A stretch of 46,952 bases of DNA from Armatimonadaceae bacterium (GCA_030446525.1 JAUJNC010000035.1:1-46952), one strand, 5' to 3'. Numbered from the stretch's first letter, positions 15,967-24,492 are shown. Notes: generated from the letters alone by a model not told the origin. Numbers and translations are program-made.

Positions 15967-17616
15967 AGATCTCGCCGCCACGCTCGGAGAGGAGGGCGCG
16001 GCGGAGTACCGGCGGCTTCTGCGCGTGGTGCGGTCGGCACAGGGACGGTTCGCGCTTTTTCCCATCGAGAGCGACCTTCCTCCCCGGCAGCGCGACGCTT
16101 TCCTGGCGCAGCTCGCCGCCGATCTCGCGGCGGATGGCTGCTGCGTGCGCCGCATCCTCCTGACGCGGGAGGAGTGGGACGTTTTCGCGCATCCCGACTG
16201 GCCGGAGCGTGCCGCGCCGACCGATGTTATCGCCGTGGTCGGCCTAGAGGAGACGCCGGGCATCGTCGCGGAACCGGGAAAGCCGCCCGCCCGCCCGCCC
16301 GCTATTGCGCTCCTGAACCAGTTGCGGGAAACGCTGCGAAAACGCCTCGGTGTTCCGCTTCTGCTCTGGTGCTCTCCGCTTGTCTACACGACGCTCCTTG
16401 AATTCGCCCCGGACTTCTTCGATCACTTCACCGCGCAGTTTCGGTTTCCGTCAAAGTACGCCAAGTCATGGCCGAAGAACAGGGGCGGGAACGATGGTGC
16501 GGTCAGGACTTCTGTGGATGCGGGAACGGCAAACCATGTTCGGTCTTCGAATCCCTTCGCCGACCGAACTCGCCTTCTACGAGGAGACCGTCGCGAAACG
16601 GACGGACCCGACGCCCGACCGCGCGCGTGCGCTCGTCCTTCTCGCGAAGGCTATGGCGACAAACAAGGGGTGATCGTAATGCAAACCTGCGCCGTGCGAT
16701 TACGTGCCTTGAGGAGGCGTTGACGATCTTCAAGGAGGAAGAGTTTCCCCAGGACTGGGCCATGGCGCAGAACAGCTTGGGTCTTGCCTATGCCGTTCTG
16801 CCACTGGTGACCGGGACCAGAACCTGCGCCAGGCGATTGGCTGCTTTGAGGCGGCGCTGCGGGTCTACACCGAGGAGCGGTTCCCGCAGGACTGGGCAGG
16901 GACGCAGAACAACCTGGGCAACGCGTATCTCTATCTTCCTACCGGTGACCGGGACGCCAACTTGCGCCAGGCCATCGCCTGCTGCGAAGCGGCGCTGCGG
17001 GTCCGCGCCGAGGAGCGGTTCCCGCAGGACTGGGCCATGACCCAGAACAACCTGGGCGTCACCTACAGGAACTTGCCTACCGGTGACCGGGACGCCAACT
17101 TGCGCCGGGCCATCGCCTGCTACGAAGCGGCGCTGCGGGTCTACGCCGAGGAGCGGTTCCCGCAGGACTGGGCAGGGACGCAGAACAACCTGGGCAACGC
17201 GTATCTCTATCTTCCTACCGGTGACCGGGACGCCAACTTGCGCCAGGCGATTGCCTGCTTTGAGGCGGCGCTGCGGGTCCGCACCGAGGAGCGGTTCCCC
17301 TACCAGTGGGCGATGACCCAGAACAACCTGGGCATCGCCTACAGGAACTTGCCTTCCGGTGACCGGGACCAAAACCTGCGCCAGGCGATTGGCTGCTTTG
17401 AGGCGGCACTGCGGGTCTACACCGAGGAGCGGTTCCCGCAGGACTGGAGCAGGGACGCAGGCGAATCTTGGTTGGACGCTTCAGCAGCAAGGAGCGATCG
17501 AAGCGGCGCGCGAGGCGTTCTCGGCGGCGGCACGCGGCTTCCGTACTGTTGGCGACGAGGAGCGAGCGCGACGGGTCGAAGCCTATCAGGACAATCTGAA
17601 GGATGAGTCGGCTTAG
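15932..17616 (+). pseudogene. TPR-repeat protein with STAND-like N-terminal module, frameshifted partner of the ATPase
   Basis: The ATG at 15932 has GAGGAG upstream within the preceding gene. The first ~175 residues form an alpha/beta domain without Walker A that ends in VPLLLWCSPLVYTTLLEFAP and DFFDHFTAQF. That ending resembles degenerate STAND modules found ahead of TPR arrays. After frame changes near 16465 and 16668, six 46-residue TPR-type units follow, for example GDRDANLRQAIACFEAALRV then RTEERFPYQWAMTQNN. A missing C near 16801 and an extra A near 17447 are further breaks. The last part, GWTLQQQGAIEAAREAFSAA, ends at TAG 17614-17616. About 560 residues when repaired. It probably senses or binds a partner through the TPR array while the ATPase acts as switch; no catalytic effector is visible. 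Confidence 0.7.
16669..17457 (+). repeat. Six tandem 138-bp units encoding TPR repeats
   Basis: Units begin with GGTGAY at 16669, 16806, 16944, 17082, 17220 and 17358. The spacing is exactly 138 bp, except 137 bp for the first, which fits a single lost base near 16801. Units starting at 16806 and 17082 share long nearly identical stretches, as do those at 16944 and 17220, suggesting duplication of a two-unit block. Confidence 0.9.
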
Positions 17617-17641
17617 GTGAGGAAGCGAAAGGTATGGGTAA

Positions 17642-17765
17642 CTAGTGGGTCATTCGCCACGCAAATCGCCTTTCACTGAGTCACCGTTTCAATCGCTTCG
17701 CTTGAGCAATTTAGGATACGTGAGTCAGACCTGAATGGCTATACACGTGGCTAATGACCCACTAG
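17642..17765. mobile_element. 124-bp MITE-like element with terminal inverted repeats
   Basis: The left end CTAGTGGGTCATT (17642-17654) is matched by AATGACCCACTAG (17753-17765). Past one mismatch (C against A) the arms continue with GCCACG, giving about 20 bp each. The interior is visibly more AT-rich than its surroundings and has no coding sequence. The ends start and finish with CTAG, which may be a target duplication. It sits between the TPR gene and the right 23-bp repeat. Confidence 0.6.
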
Positions 17766-17798
17766 GACCCACATATCCCTCTGTCGAAATCGGTGGCG

Positions 17799-17821
17799 GC
17801 TTCGATGAACGGGAATCTTCA
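17799..17821 (+). repeat. Right copy of 23-bp direct repeat flanking the ATPase-TPR cassette
   Basis: Identical to 14441-14463. It ends 4 bp before the Shine-Dalgarno region of the GH42 gene, so it belongs to that gene's leader. Confidence 0.7.
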
Positions 17822-17839
17822 ACGCGGAAGGGACTGGCG

Positions 17840-19936
17840 ATGAACCACAGGAGCCTGCCGGATTTTCCTTACGGGGCGGTGTACTTCCGCAAGTCGAACC
17901 CGCCGCGCGAGGACTGGGCGCGCGACTACCGGACCGCTGCCGAGGACAGCATGACTGTCTTCCGGCACTGGTTCCTGTGGAGCGCCATCGAGTCGCCCCC
18001 GGCGTCTATGACTGGGAGGATTATGACCGACAGCTCGACCTGGCCGTCGAACACGGCATCAAGACGATCATCGCCGAGATGATCACGGCCGCCAGTGGGC
18101 GTGGCGCCGGTACGCCCACGCGCGGCTCGAGGCTCGGGATGGTTCTCATCCCCGCAGCACCATCAGCGGCGATTTGTGTGACCGGCGGCTTTCCCGGCCT
18201 GTGTCTGGACCACCCCGAGGTCCGGGATGCGGCCCAAAGCTCTGACGGCACTCGTCACCCGCTACAAGAACCACCCCGGCATGGGCGGCTACGACGTCTG
18301 GAACGAGTGCAACACCCGGCCGCCTACTGTTACTGCCCGGCGACGGCGGAAGTTCCGGGGTTGGCTGCGGGCCAGGTACGGTGGCGATGCGCGCGCTGGG
18401 GCGGGTCTGGCAGCGCCACAGCCTCCAGGTGTGGGACGATGTGCAGCCGCCGCGCGGCACGGGCCCTACCCCGACACGCTCGACTGGCTGCAGTTCCGCA
18501 TCGACAACGCGTACGCGGCGCTGCGCTGGCGCGTCGACCTGATCCGCGGCCTCGACCCGGAGCACCCCGTCACGGCGCACGGCATCGCGGCGAGCCTGAC
18601 GGGTATGGCCTCCGGCGGCGCCGACGACTGGCGCGCCGCCGCCGAGGTGGACAGTTATGGCTACACCTGGGGGGCGGCGCGGCGCGGCAACGAGCCGTGG
18701 AAGCAGTGGCACGCGGTCGATCTGGTGCGCGCCGCCTGCCGGGGTAAGCGCTTCTGGCACGCGGAGGCGTATGCGGGCCCGCTGTGGATGCAGCCCAACG
18801 TGATCGGCCGGCCGCGCGATGACGGGCGGATCGCCGACCCGGAGCACATCCGGCTGTGGGACATGACCTCGTTCGCCGCGGGCGCCACCGGGCTGATGTA
18901 TCTGCGCTGGCGCCCCTTGCTGAACGGGCCCCTGTTCGGCGCCTTCGGCGCCTACGGCATGGACGGAAGCCGGACGCCGCGCTCGGCGATGGCCAGTGAC
19001 ATCGCGCGCTGGGTGGCCGCGCCGGAGCAGCAGCCGCTCTGGGAGGCGCGCCCCGTGCGGGGCGAGATCGGCATCGTGTATGCGCCCGAAACCGAACTCT
19101 TTTGCTACGCGCAGCAGGGCAACACCGAATACTACGCCCAGTCTCTGCGCGGCGCCTACCAGGGCTTCTTCGAAAGCAACATCCAGGCGGACTGGGTGCA
19201 CATCGACGACATCGCCCGCTACGACCTGCTCTACCTGGCCTTCCCCTACATGCTGAGCCAGGCCAGCGCCGCCGCCCTCGCCTCCTGGGTGGAGGGCGGC
19301 GGCACGTTGATCGCGGAAGGCTGCCCCGCCTATTTCGGCGACCGCGGTCGTGTTGGCACGCGGCAGCCCAATTACGGCATGGACGCCGTGTTCGGCGTTC
19401 GCGAAAGCTACGTCGAGTTCACCCCCGACCTATCCGACGGCTTCGACATGGGCATTGACGGTCTAAACGTGCCCGGCGGCCTCTTCCTGCAAGCCTACGA
19501 CCTGGCGGGCGGGACCGCGCGCGGCTGGTACACCGACGGGCGCATCGCGGTTGTTGACCATAGCTATGGCAACGGCAAGACTCGTCTGATCGGCACCTTT
19601 CCCGGCTATGGCTACTGGAAGCGGCCGGGGACAGACGCGCGGCAGTTCTTCGCCGGCCTGCTTCCCTGGGCGGGCAAGCAGCCGCACCTGCGCATCAAGG
19701 GGGAAGATGGTGCCACCAGCGCCGTTGCCCGGCTGCACGCGGGGGAGACGGGCGCGTTCCTGTGGGTCGTCAACCACGACCACGCACCGCAGACCGTCGA
19801 GGTCGAGGTAGGTGAAGGGTGGGGACCGTTCGACGGTGCGGACCTGCGCTGGGGGGCGCACCCGCCGCAGGTGGGAGGCCGTCGGGTTCGTGTCGCCGTC
19901 GAAGGCCGTGATGCCGCCGTGATGCGGCTCCACTGA
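17840..19936 (+). pseudogene. GH42-type beta-galactosidase-like glycoside hydrolase, frameshifted near 5' end
   Basis: The ATG at 17840 (GGAAGGGA upstream) begins MNHRSLPDFPYGAVYFRKSN, then DSMTVFRHWFLWSAIE, the GH42 (beta/alpha)8 barrel opening. At least five indels lie between about 17993 and 18470. Across them, frames give GVYDWEDYDRQLDLAVEHGI, GGFPGLCLDHPEVRDAA, and MGGYDVWNECN with the acid/base Glu of the WNE motif. From about 18480 the frame is clean: FWHAEAYAGPLWMQPN holds the likely nucleophile Glu, then a Rossmann-like trimerisation domain (LLYLAFPYMLSQASAAALAS, then WVEGGGTLIAEGCPAYFG) and a C-terminal beta domain. No signal peptide, so it is probably cytoplasmic and acts on imported oligosaccharides with terminal beta-galactosyl or related residues. 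Confidence 0.85.
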
Positions 19937-20087
19937 TGCTGATGGAGTCTCTTCCGGTGTGAGAGCCAGAACGTGACACAAAAAAGGCGCCAGATAGCAG
20001 CAGAACCGTCGGATGTTAGATGTGTAGGCTGCTGAGGGCAGCGGATATCGGAAGCTCTCAAGCTGACGTGGAGCGATATGGGAATTG

Positions 20088-20504
20088 ATGCAAGCGCCAA
20101 TAACCGCGGAACTGCTAAATCATCTCATGGTGCAACAGGCGCTGGAGCAGGCCTGGGCGGACTCGCTGCCCACCGACCCTGCCCACCGGCACGAGGAAGG
20201 TGGGTGGATCTATATGGATGCCACGACAGGAGCCATCTCGGTGCGACGGGCGCCAGCAGGCACTCAGGCCGCGCTCGACTTAAGCGCACCGCCGATCATC
20301 ACCGGCTCCGTTGTCGTGGCCACTTTTCACACCCACCCCAGCCCGAGCAGCGAGGGCTGGTATCCAGGCCCCAGCACAACAGATACTGAGTCCGCCTGGA
20401 TCCTGGGCGTTCCGTGTTTGATTCGCGCCGACGATGGCGTCTATACCACAGGGCCGGATTCTCGACGTGGGGGTTTGACCGGCGGGCCGGGCTATCCCCC
20501 ATGA
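20088..20504 (+). CDS. JAMM/MPN-like metalloprotein (DUF4329-like)
   Basis: Intact 138-residue protein. Two glutamates, E36/E37 in HRHEEGGWIYMD, then FHTHP (H81, H83) and GPSTTD (S96, D99) reproduce the E...HxH...SxxD arrangement of JAMM zinc isopeptidases. The HxH to Ser distance is about five residues longer than canonical. The C-terminal LIRADDGVYTTGPDSRRGGL segment is typical of small bacterial JAB/DUF4329 proteins, some attached to polymorphic toxins. The ATG at 20088 follows a weak purine stretch. A small gene follows 38 bp later in the same orientation, likely co-transcribed. It could be a peptidase, a deubiquitinase-like enzyme or a toxin; sequence alone does not decide. Confidence 0.65.
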   Translation: MQAPITAELLNHLMVQQALEQAWADSLPTDPAHRHEEGGWIYMDATTGAISVRRAPAGTQAALDLSAPPIITGSVVVATFHTHPSPSSEGWYPGPSTTDTESAWILGVPCLIRADDGVYTTGPDSRRGGLTGGPGYPP

Positions 20505-20542
20505 AGAACGGGGCACCATGTACTTGCGAAGGAGTGTGAGAT

Positions 20543-20794
20543 ATGGCTGAAGCTGCTGCAATCCATGACCAGCATACCCGGTTACTAGCTGCCGATCAAG
20601 CCTTGACGATCGCGCAGGCGGATGCGGTCAAGGCTTACCGCGACCTTTCTGGCTATCGCATTCGGCTGGCGCTCGAGGAGGACGGCTGGCATGTGGATTA
20701 TGAACTGAAAGATCCCAAGCTCAAAGGTGGCGGGCCGCACTACGTCATCGACTCATTCACCGGAGCCATCGTCTCTAAAAGGTATGAACAGTAA
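20543..20794 (+). CDS. Small PepSY/NTF2-immunity-like protein
   Basis: Intact 83-residue protein with AAGGAG upstream of ATG 20543. The first half is helical (DQALTIAQADAVKAYRDLSG). The second half is a beta meander (YRIRLALEEDGWHVDYELKD, then PHYVIDSFTGAIVSKRYEQ). The closing YVID-TGAIVSKRYEQ strand-turn-strand is shared by PepSY-like domains and by the small NTF2-fold immunity proteins of polymorphic toxins. No signal peptide. Its close pairing with the JAMM-like gene suggests that it inhibits or protects against that product. This is a positional inference. Confidence 0.55.
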   Translation: MAEAAAIHDQHTRLLAADQALTIAQADAVKAYRDLSGYRIRLALEEDGWHVDYELKDPKLKGGGPHYVIDSFTGAIVSKRYEQ

Positions 20795-20891
20795 GCGGCG
20801 ACAGGGCCGCTTAGCACCCGTTGCATCCGACGCCGCGTCAGGGAATTGTTGGTAACAGTCAAGGGAGCGTAGCGCCGGCGCGACTGAGCAG

Positions 20892-21010
20892 GGTAGGGGC
20901 CGTTTGGCGCCGCGCGCCTGCACTGGGTAGCGCATCCGCCCCAGGTCGGTGATCATCAGATCTGCGTCACCGTCAAAGGCCGCGATGCCGCCGTGATGCG
21001 GCTCCGCTGA
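20892..21010 (+). pseudogene. 3' remnant of a second GH42-type gene
   Basis: Read in the matching frame it gives GPFGAARLHWVAHPPQVG, then DHQICVTVKGRDAAVMRLR and a stop. This aligns with the end of the intact-ended GH42 gene (GPFDGADLRWGAHPPQVG ... VEGRDAAVMRLH). DNA similarity covers about 120 bp and reaches past the stop codon. The two ends are paralogous rather than identical. Everything upstream of this scrap is missing, and the JAMM-like pair occupies the interval. Confidence 0.75.
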
Positions 21011-21041
21011 TGCTCGGAGTGCGTTCCAAGGGGGCCATGGC

Positions 21042-21491
21042 ATGCAGTGGCATCAGGGAAGCTACACGATCGACACGGATCGGGAGCGTTTAGATCTGGA
21101 TACGATCGCGCGCTGGCTGAACACGACTTACTGGGCGGCGGACCGCTCACGAGAAGCGATCGATCGCTCCTGGAATGGATCGATGGTTGTGTTTGGCCTG
21201 TACGCCGAGCAGGAACTGGCGGGCTGGGCGCGCGTGGTGACGGACTTCGTGACCACCGCTTACCTGGCCGACGTGTTCCTTCTGCCCGAGCATCGGGGGA
21301 AGGGACTGGGCCTGTGGCTCGTGGAAACTGTCGTCGGGCACCCGGAGCTGGCGGCCGTGAATTGGCTGCTGCACACCCAAGACGCGCACGGCCTGTACGA
21401 GCGTGTCGGATTTTCCACGGATACCGGACCACGGCTCATGGAGCGCCGTCGAACGCTCGATGCGGATAGAACAAAAGCGAGGATCGGATGA
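21042..21491 (+). CDS. GNAT-family N-acetyltransferase
   Basis: A 149-residue GNAT protein. The acetyl-CoA pyrophosphate-binding loop is LPEHRGKGLG (residues 81-90, with R85-x-x-G-x-G). Before it comes LAGWARVVTDFVTTAYLADV and after it GLWLVETVV; the family's late beta-bulge reads AAVNWLLHTQDAHGLYERVG with the usual Tyr. The acyl acceptor is unknown. The ATG at 21042 has AAGGGGG upstream. The stop codon overlaps the next start (ATGA), so it is translationally coupled to the sugar-isomerase gene, an unusual neighbour for a GNAT. Confidence 0.88.
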   Translation: MQWHQGSYTIDTDRERLDLDTIARWLNTTYWAADRSREAIDRSWNGSMVVFGLYAEQELAGWARVVTDFVTTAYLADVFLLPEHRGKGLGLWLVETVVGHPELAAVNWLLHTQDAHGLYERVGFSTDTGPRLMERRRTLDADRTKARIG

Positions 21492-22291
21492 AATACGCGT
21501 TTATGAGTTTTTCCTGTCCGGAGCTGGGTCTTGCCGAGATGCTGTCGCTGGCGCGGCGGCTCGGGTATGACGGCATCGAACCGCGCGTCACCAGCGGGCA
21601 CCGCCATGGCGTCGAGCCAGGCACGGATGCGGATACGCGGCGCGAGATCCGCAAGCAGGCCGAGGACAGCGGCATCGCGCTGTGCTGCGTCAGCACGTCG
21701 TGCAAATACGCCGACCCGCAGGCCGCGCCGCAAAACGTGGAGGAGACGCTGCGCTGCATCGATCTGGCGGCGGATGTCGGAGCGCCGCGGATCCGGGTCT
21801 TCGGCGGGGCCATCCCCCGGGGCATCGGCCGCGAAGAGGCGATCGAGCAGGTTGCCGGCGCCCTCCGCTCGGTCGCCGAGCACGCCGCGCAGCGGGGCGT
21901 CACCGTCTGCCTCGAAACCCACGATGACTGGTGTGATCCCGCGGACGTGGCCGATGCGATGCGCCGCGTGAGCCACCCGGCCGTCGGCGTGAACTGGGAT
22001 CTGTTGCACCCGATCCGCAAAGGCAACGCGACGATGGAAGAGGCCTTCGGGGCGCTGGAGCCCTGGATCCGCCACGTGCACATCCACGACGGCTCGACGG
22101 ATCCGCAACGGCTCGAGATGAAGCCGATCGGCGAGGGCGGCATCGACCACCGGCAGGCGTTGTCCCTGTTACGGGGAAGCGGTTACGACGGCTTCCTCAG
22201 CGGCGAATGGATCAACTGGGAGCCCTATGCGATCCACCTGCCGCGCGAACTGGCGACGATGAAGCGTTACGAAGGTGAGGCAACCGGATGA
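21488..22291 (+). CDS. Sugar phosphate isomerase/epimerase (xylose isomerase-like TIM barrel)
   Basis: Intact 267-residue AP-endonuclease-2-type TIM barrel. The likely metal ligands are in place: E143 (CLETHDD), D171 (VNWDLLHP), H198 (RHVHIHDG) and E240 (FLSGEW). The N-terminal LGLAEMLSLARRLGYDGIEP and RVFGGAIPRG loops fit the family. These enzymes isomerise or epimerise keto-sugars, inosose or hydroxypyruvate. It overlaps the GNAT gene upstream and the barrel-protein gene downstream by 4 bp each, so the three genes form one tightly coupled operon. Confidence 0.85.
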   Translation: MKYAFMSFSCPELGLAEMLSLARRLGYDGIEPRVTSGHRHGVEPGTDADTRREIRKQAEDSGIALCCVSTSCKYADPQAAPQNVEETLRCIDLAADVGAPRIRVFGGAIPRGIGREEAIEQVAGALRSVAEHAAQRGVTVCLETHDDWCDPADVADAMRRVSHPAVGVNWDLLHPIRKGNATMEEAFGALEPWIRHVHIHDGSTDPQRLEMKPIGEGGIDHRQALSLLRGSGYDGFLSGEWINWEPYAIHLPRELATMKRYEGEATG

Positions 22292-24096
22292 GCACGATTT
22301 GCGCGACGCGGCTTACGCCGCCGCCGGACTGGGCGATCAGCCAGCGTTTCCTGATCGACAAGATGAACGAGGCCGCGCCGGTCTTCCAGGAGCGCTACAC
22401 GCGCGCCGACGGCAGCTTCCTGTGGCGGCAAACCTGGCCCGGCATGGACGGCTCGGACGACGGCTACGAGAGCTACCACAACTGGCCGCTGTTTTACGCC
22501 CTGGGCGGCAGCGCGGACGTCCAGGCGCGCAGCCGCTTTCTGTGGGAGGCGGTGACGCGGCAGTTCACCGGGTACGGCCAGGTGTGGCGGGAGTTCGACG
22601 CCTACTACGACTGGATGCACCACGGGGAAAGCTCGCTGTTTTTTTATTATTTTGGCCTCGCCGACCCCCGCGTGCCCATCGATCGGGGCCGGGCGCGCCG
22701 CTTCGCCGGCATGTACATGGGGGCGGACCCCGAAGCGCCCAACTGGGACCCGGAGCGGCGGATGATGCGCTCGCCGATCAACGGCAGCCGCGGGCCGCGC
22801 TTCGAGAACTCGTGGGACGACTGGTCCACGCACCGGTGGGTTCTGGCCGGGTACCCGGCCCCGTTCGAGGACATCCCCGGCGTGGAAGGGGCCATCGCCG
22901 ACTGGAACGACGACGCCGTCTACGCCCAGATCCTGCGCCTCCTGAACGAGCGGCAGATGCGCGGCGACGTGCCGCTCAACCTCGCGGCTACCAGCCTGAT
23001 CACGCACGCCTATCTGTATACCGGCGAGGAGCCTTACCGCCGATGGGTTCTGGACTACCTCGAAGCCTGGAACGAGCGGATCGCGGCCAACGGCGGCCTC
23101 TGCCCCGACAACGTCGGCCCGAGCGGCGTGATCGGGGAGCGGATGGACGGCAAGTGGTGGGGCGGTTATTACGGTTGGCGCTGGCCGCACGGGTTCATGA
23201 CCATCATCCAGCCCCTGACCATCGCGGCCATGAACGCCCTCCTCCTCACCGGCGACATGGGCTACCTGGACATCCCGCGCGGCCAGCTGGATCGCCTGAT
23301 CGAGCTGGGGCGTGAAGAAGAGGGCAAGCTGCTCGTCCCCCACCGGCACACCGACGCCGGCTGGACGGCGCTCCGGCCGCTCGCCCCGGAGTACCCGCTG
23401 CAGATCTGGTACGTGTCGCAGGACGGGCGGGACGCGGCGCGCTTGGAGCGGTTCCCGGAGCGGGACACCCTGTGGAAGATGGTGCAGCCGGGGCGCGGCA
23501 AGGGCGACAACATCCATATCGCGCCCTGGTACTGCTATTTGCGGGGACAGAACCCCGACTACCCGCGGCAGATCCTCGACGCCCAGTGGGCCGAGGTCGC
23601 CCGGCGCATGGAGGTTATGGCCCGGGACGACGGCGACCCCGAGCACTGGGACGTGCACCACTGGCAGCAGATCAACCCGGTGCACACCGAGGCGCTGGTC
23701 CAGCTCACGTGCGGCGGGCCGCAGGTCATCTACCACGGCGGTCTGCTTCACACCCGCCTGCGCTATTTCGACGCCGACGCCCGGCGCCCCGGCCTGCCGC
23801 CCGATGTGGGCGCGCTGGTACAGGCGCTCGACGCGGACAGCGTGACCGTCACCCTGGCCAACGCCAGCCCCCTGCGGGAGCGGAAACTCATCCTGCAGGC
23901 CGGGGCGTTCGGGGAGCACACGTTTACCGAGGTGACCGACCTGACGGCGGAGGGACAAACACCGGCAGCCGTTAATGGCAAGCACCTGACGGTGGTTTTG
24001 CCGCCGGGCCGGTCCCTCGACCTGCGGCTGGGGATGCGGCGCTATGTGAACCGGCCCGGTTACGGGCAACCGGACGAGGTCATCAATTCAGGATGA
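22288..24096 (+). CDS. Large alpha/alpha-barrel glycosidase-like protein, family not identified
   Basis: Intact 602-residue protein without signal peptide. It is rich in Trp/Tyr-lined motifs typical of (alpha/alpha)6-barrel carbohydrate enzymes: QTWPGMDGSDDGYESYHNWP, EFDAYYDWMHHGESSLFFYY, RFENSWDDWSTHRWVLAGYP, KWWGGYYGWRWPHGFMTI and WDVHHWQQINPVHTEALVQL. A beta-rich C-terminal domain of about 90 residues (VTVTLANASPLRERKLILQA onward) ends the chain. Acidic candidates include the DD/E clusters in the barrel loops. Coupling to an epimerase indicates sugar metabolism. It could be a hydrolase, lyase or epimerase; I cannot assign a GH number. Confidence 0.6.
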   Translation: MSTICATRLTPPPDWAISQRFLIDKMNEAAPVFQERYTRADGSFLWRQTWPGMDGSDDGYESYHNWPLFYALGGSADVQARSRFLWEAVTRQFTGYGQVWREFDAYYDWMHHGESSLFFYYFGLADPRVPIDRGRARRFAGMYMGADPEAPNWDPERRMMRSPINGSRGPRFENSWDDWSTHRWVLAGYPAPFEDIPGVEGAIADWNDDAVYAQILRLLNERQMRGDVPLNLAATSLITHAYLYTGEEPYRRWVLDYLEAWNERIAANGGLCPDNVGPSGVIGERMDGKWWGGYYGWRWPHGFMTIIQPLTIAAMNALLLTGDMGYLDIPRGQLDRLIELGREEEGKLLVPHRHTDAGWTALRPLAPEYPLQIWYVSQDGRDAARLERFPERDTLWKMVQPGRGKGDNIHIAPWYCYLRGQNPDYPRQILDAQWAEVARRMEVMARDDGDPEHWDVHHWQQINPVHTEALVQLTCGGPQVIYHGGLLHTRLRYFDADARRPGLPPDVGALVQALDADSVTVTLANASPLRERKLILQAGAFGEHTFTEVTDLTAEGQTPAAVNGKHLTVVLPPGRSLDLRLGMRRYVNRPGYGQPDEVINSG

Positions 24097-24381
24097 CGGT
24101 TTTTACGGATCGGGTCCGCGGCAGCCGACGAGACCACTAAAAAGCCGGGGGTCAGGCGGCCATCGGCGGGGTGAGATGCCCGGCTAAAGTCACCCATCAG
24201 GGGCCGAAGGAGCTATTGCCGCTGGATCTGGCCTTCAACCACCACGACTGGGAGAACTTGCATTTCGCTGGTGATCCTGCGACTTTCCCGAACCGTCCAT
24301 CCATCGCGCGTCCTCTCGAACTCCTAAAAATATCCTGGCGCAGATGTTTAGAAAATCCCTGAACTGGGTACAGTATGTTTA

Positions 24382-24395
24382 TCAAACCGGTTTGA
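24382..24395. promoter_or_regulatory. LacI-family operator, copy 1 (perfect palindrome)
   Basis: TCAAACCGGTTTGA is a perfect 14-bp palindrome with the central CG common to LacI/GalR operators. It lies 135 bp before the regulator's ATG. Confidence 0.75.
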
Positions 24396-24478
24396 AAAAA
24401 CTGAATAGCGATGCGGCTGCGCAAGGAATTCCGACCCGGCTCTGCCATCTTGGAAGCCGGGTTTTAACGGAGAGTCTT

Positions 24479-24492
24479 TCAAATCGGTTTGA
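24479..24492. promoter_or_regulatory. LacI-family operator, copy 2
   Basis: TCAAATCGGTTTGA differs from copy 1 by one base. It lies 97 bp downstream of copy 1 and 37 bp before the ATG. Paired sites at this distance fit autorepression, possibly with looping. Confidence 0.75.

Noticed and set aside
16669..17457. Tandem repeats considered as a CRISPR-like array
   Set aside because: Units are contiguous 138-bp coding repeats with no unique spacers, and they translate into TPR-type helices.
22267..24069. 600-codon minus-strand frame opposite the barrel protein
   Set aside because: It mirrors the + strand gene codon for codon, is rich in His/Val/Arg shadow residues, lacks a start with a ribosome site, and would break the ATGA-coupled operon on the other strand.
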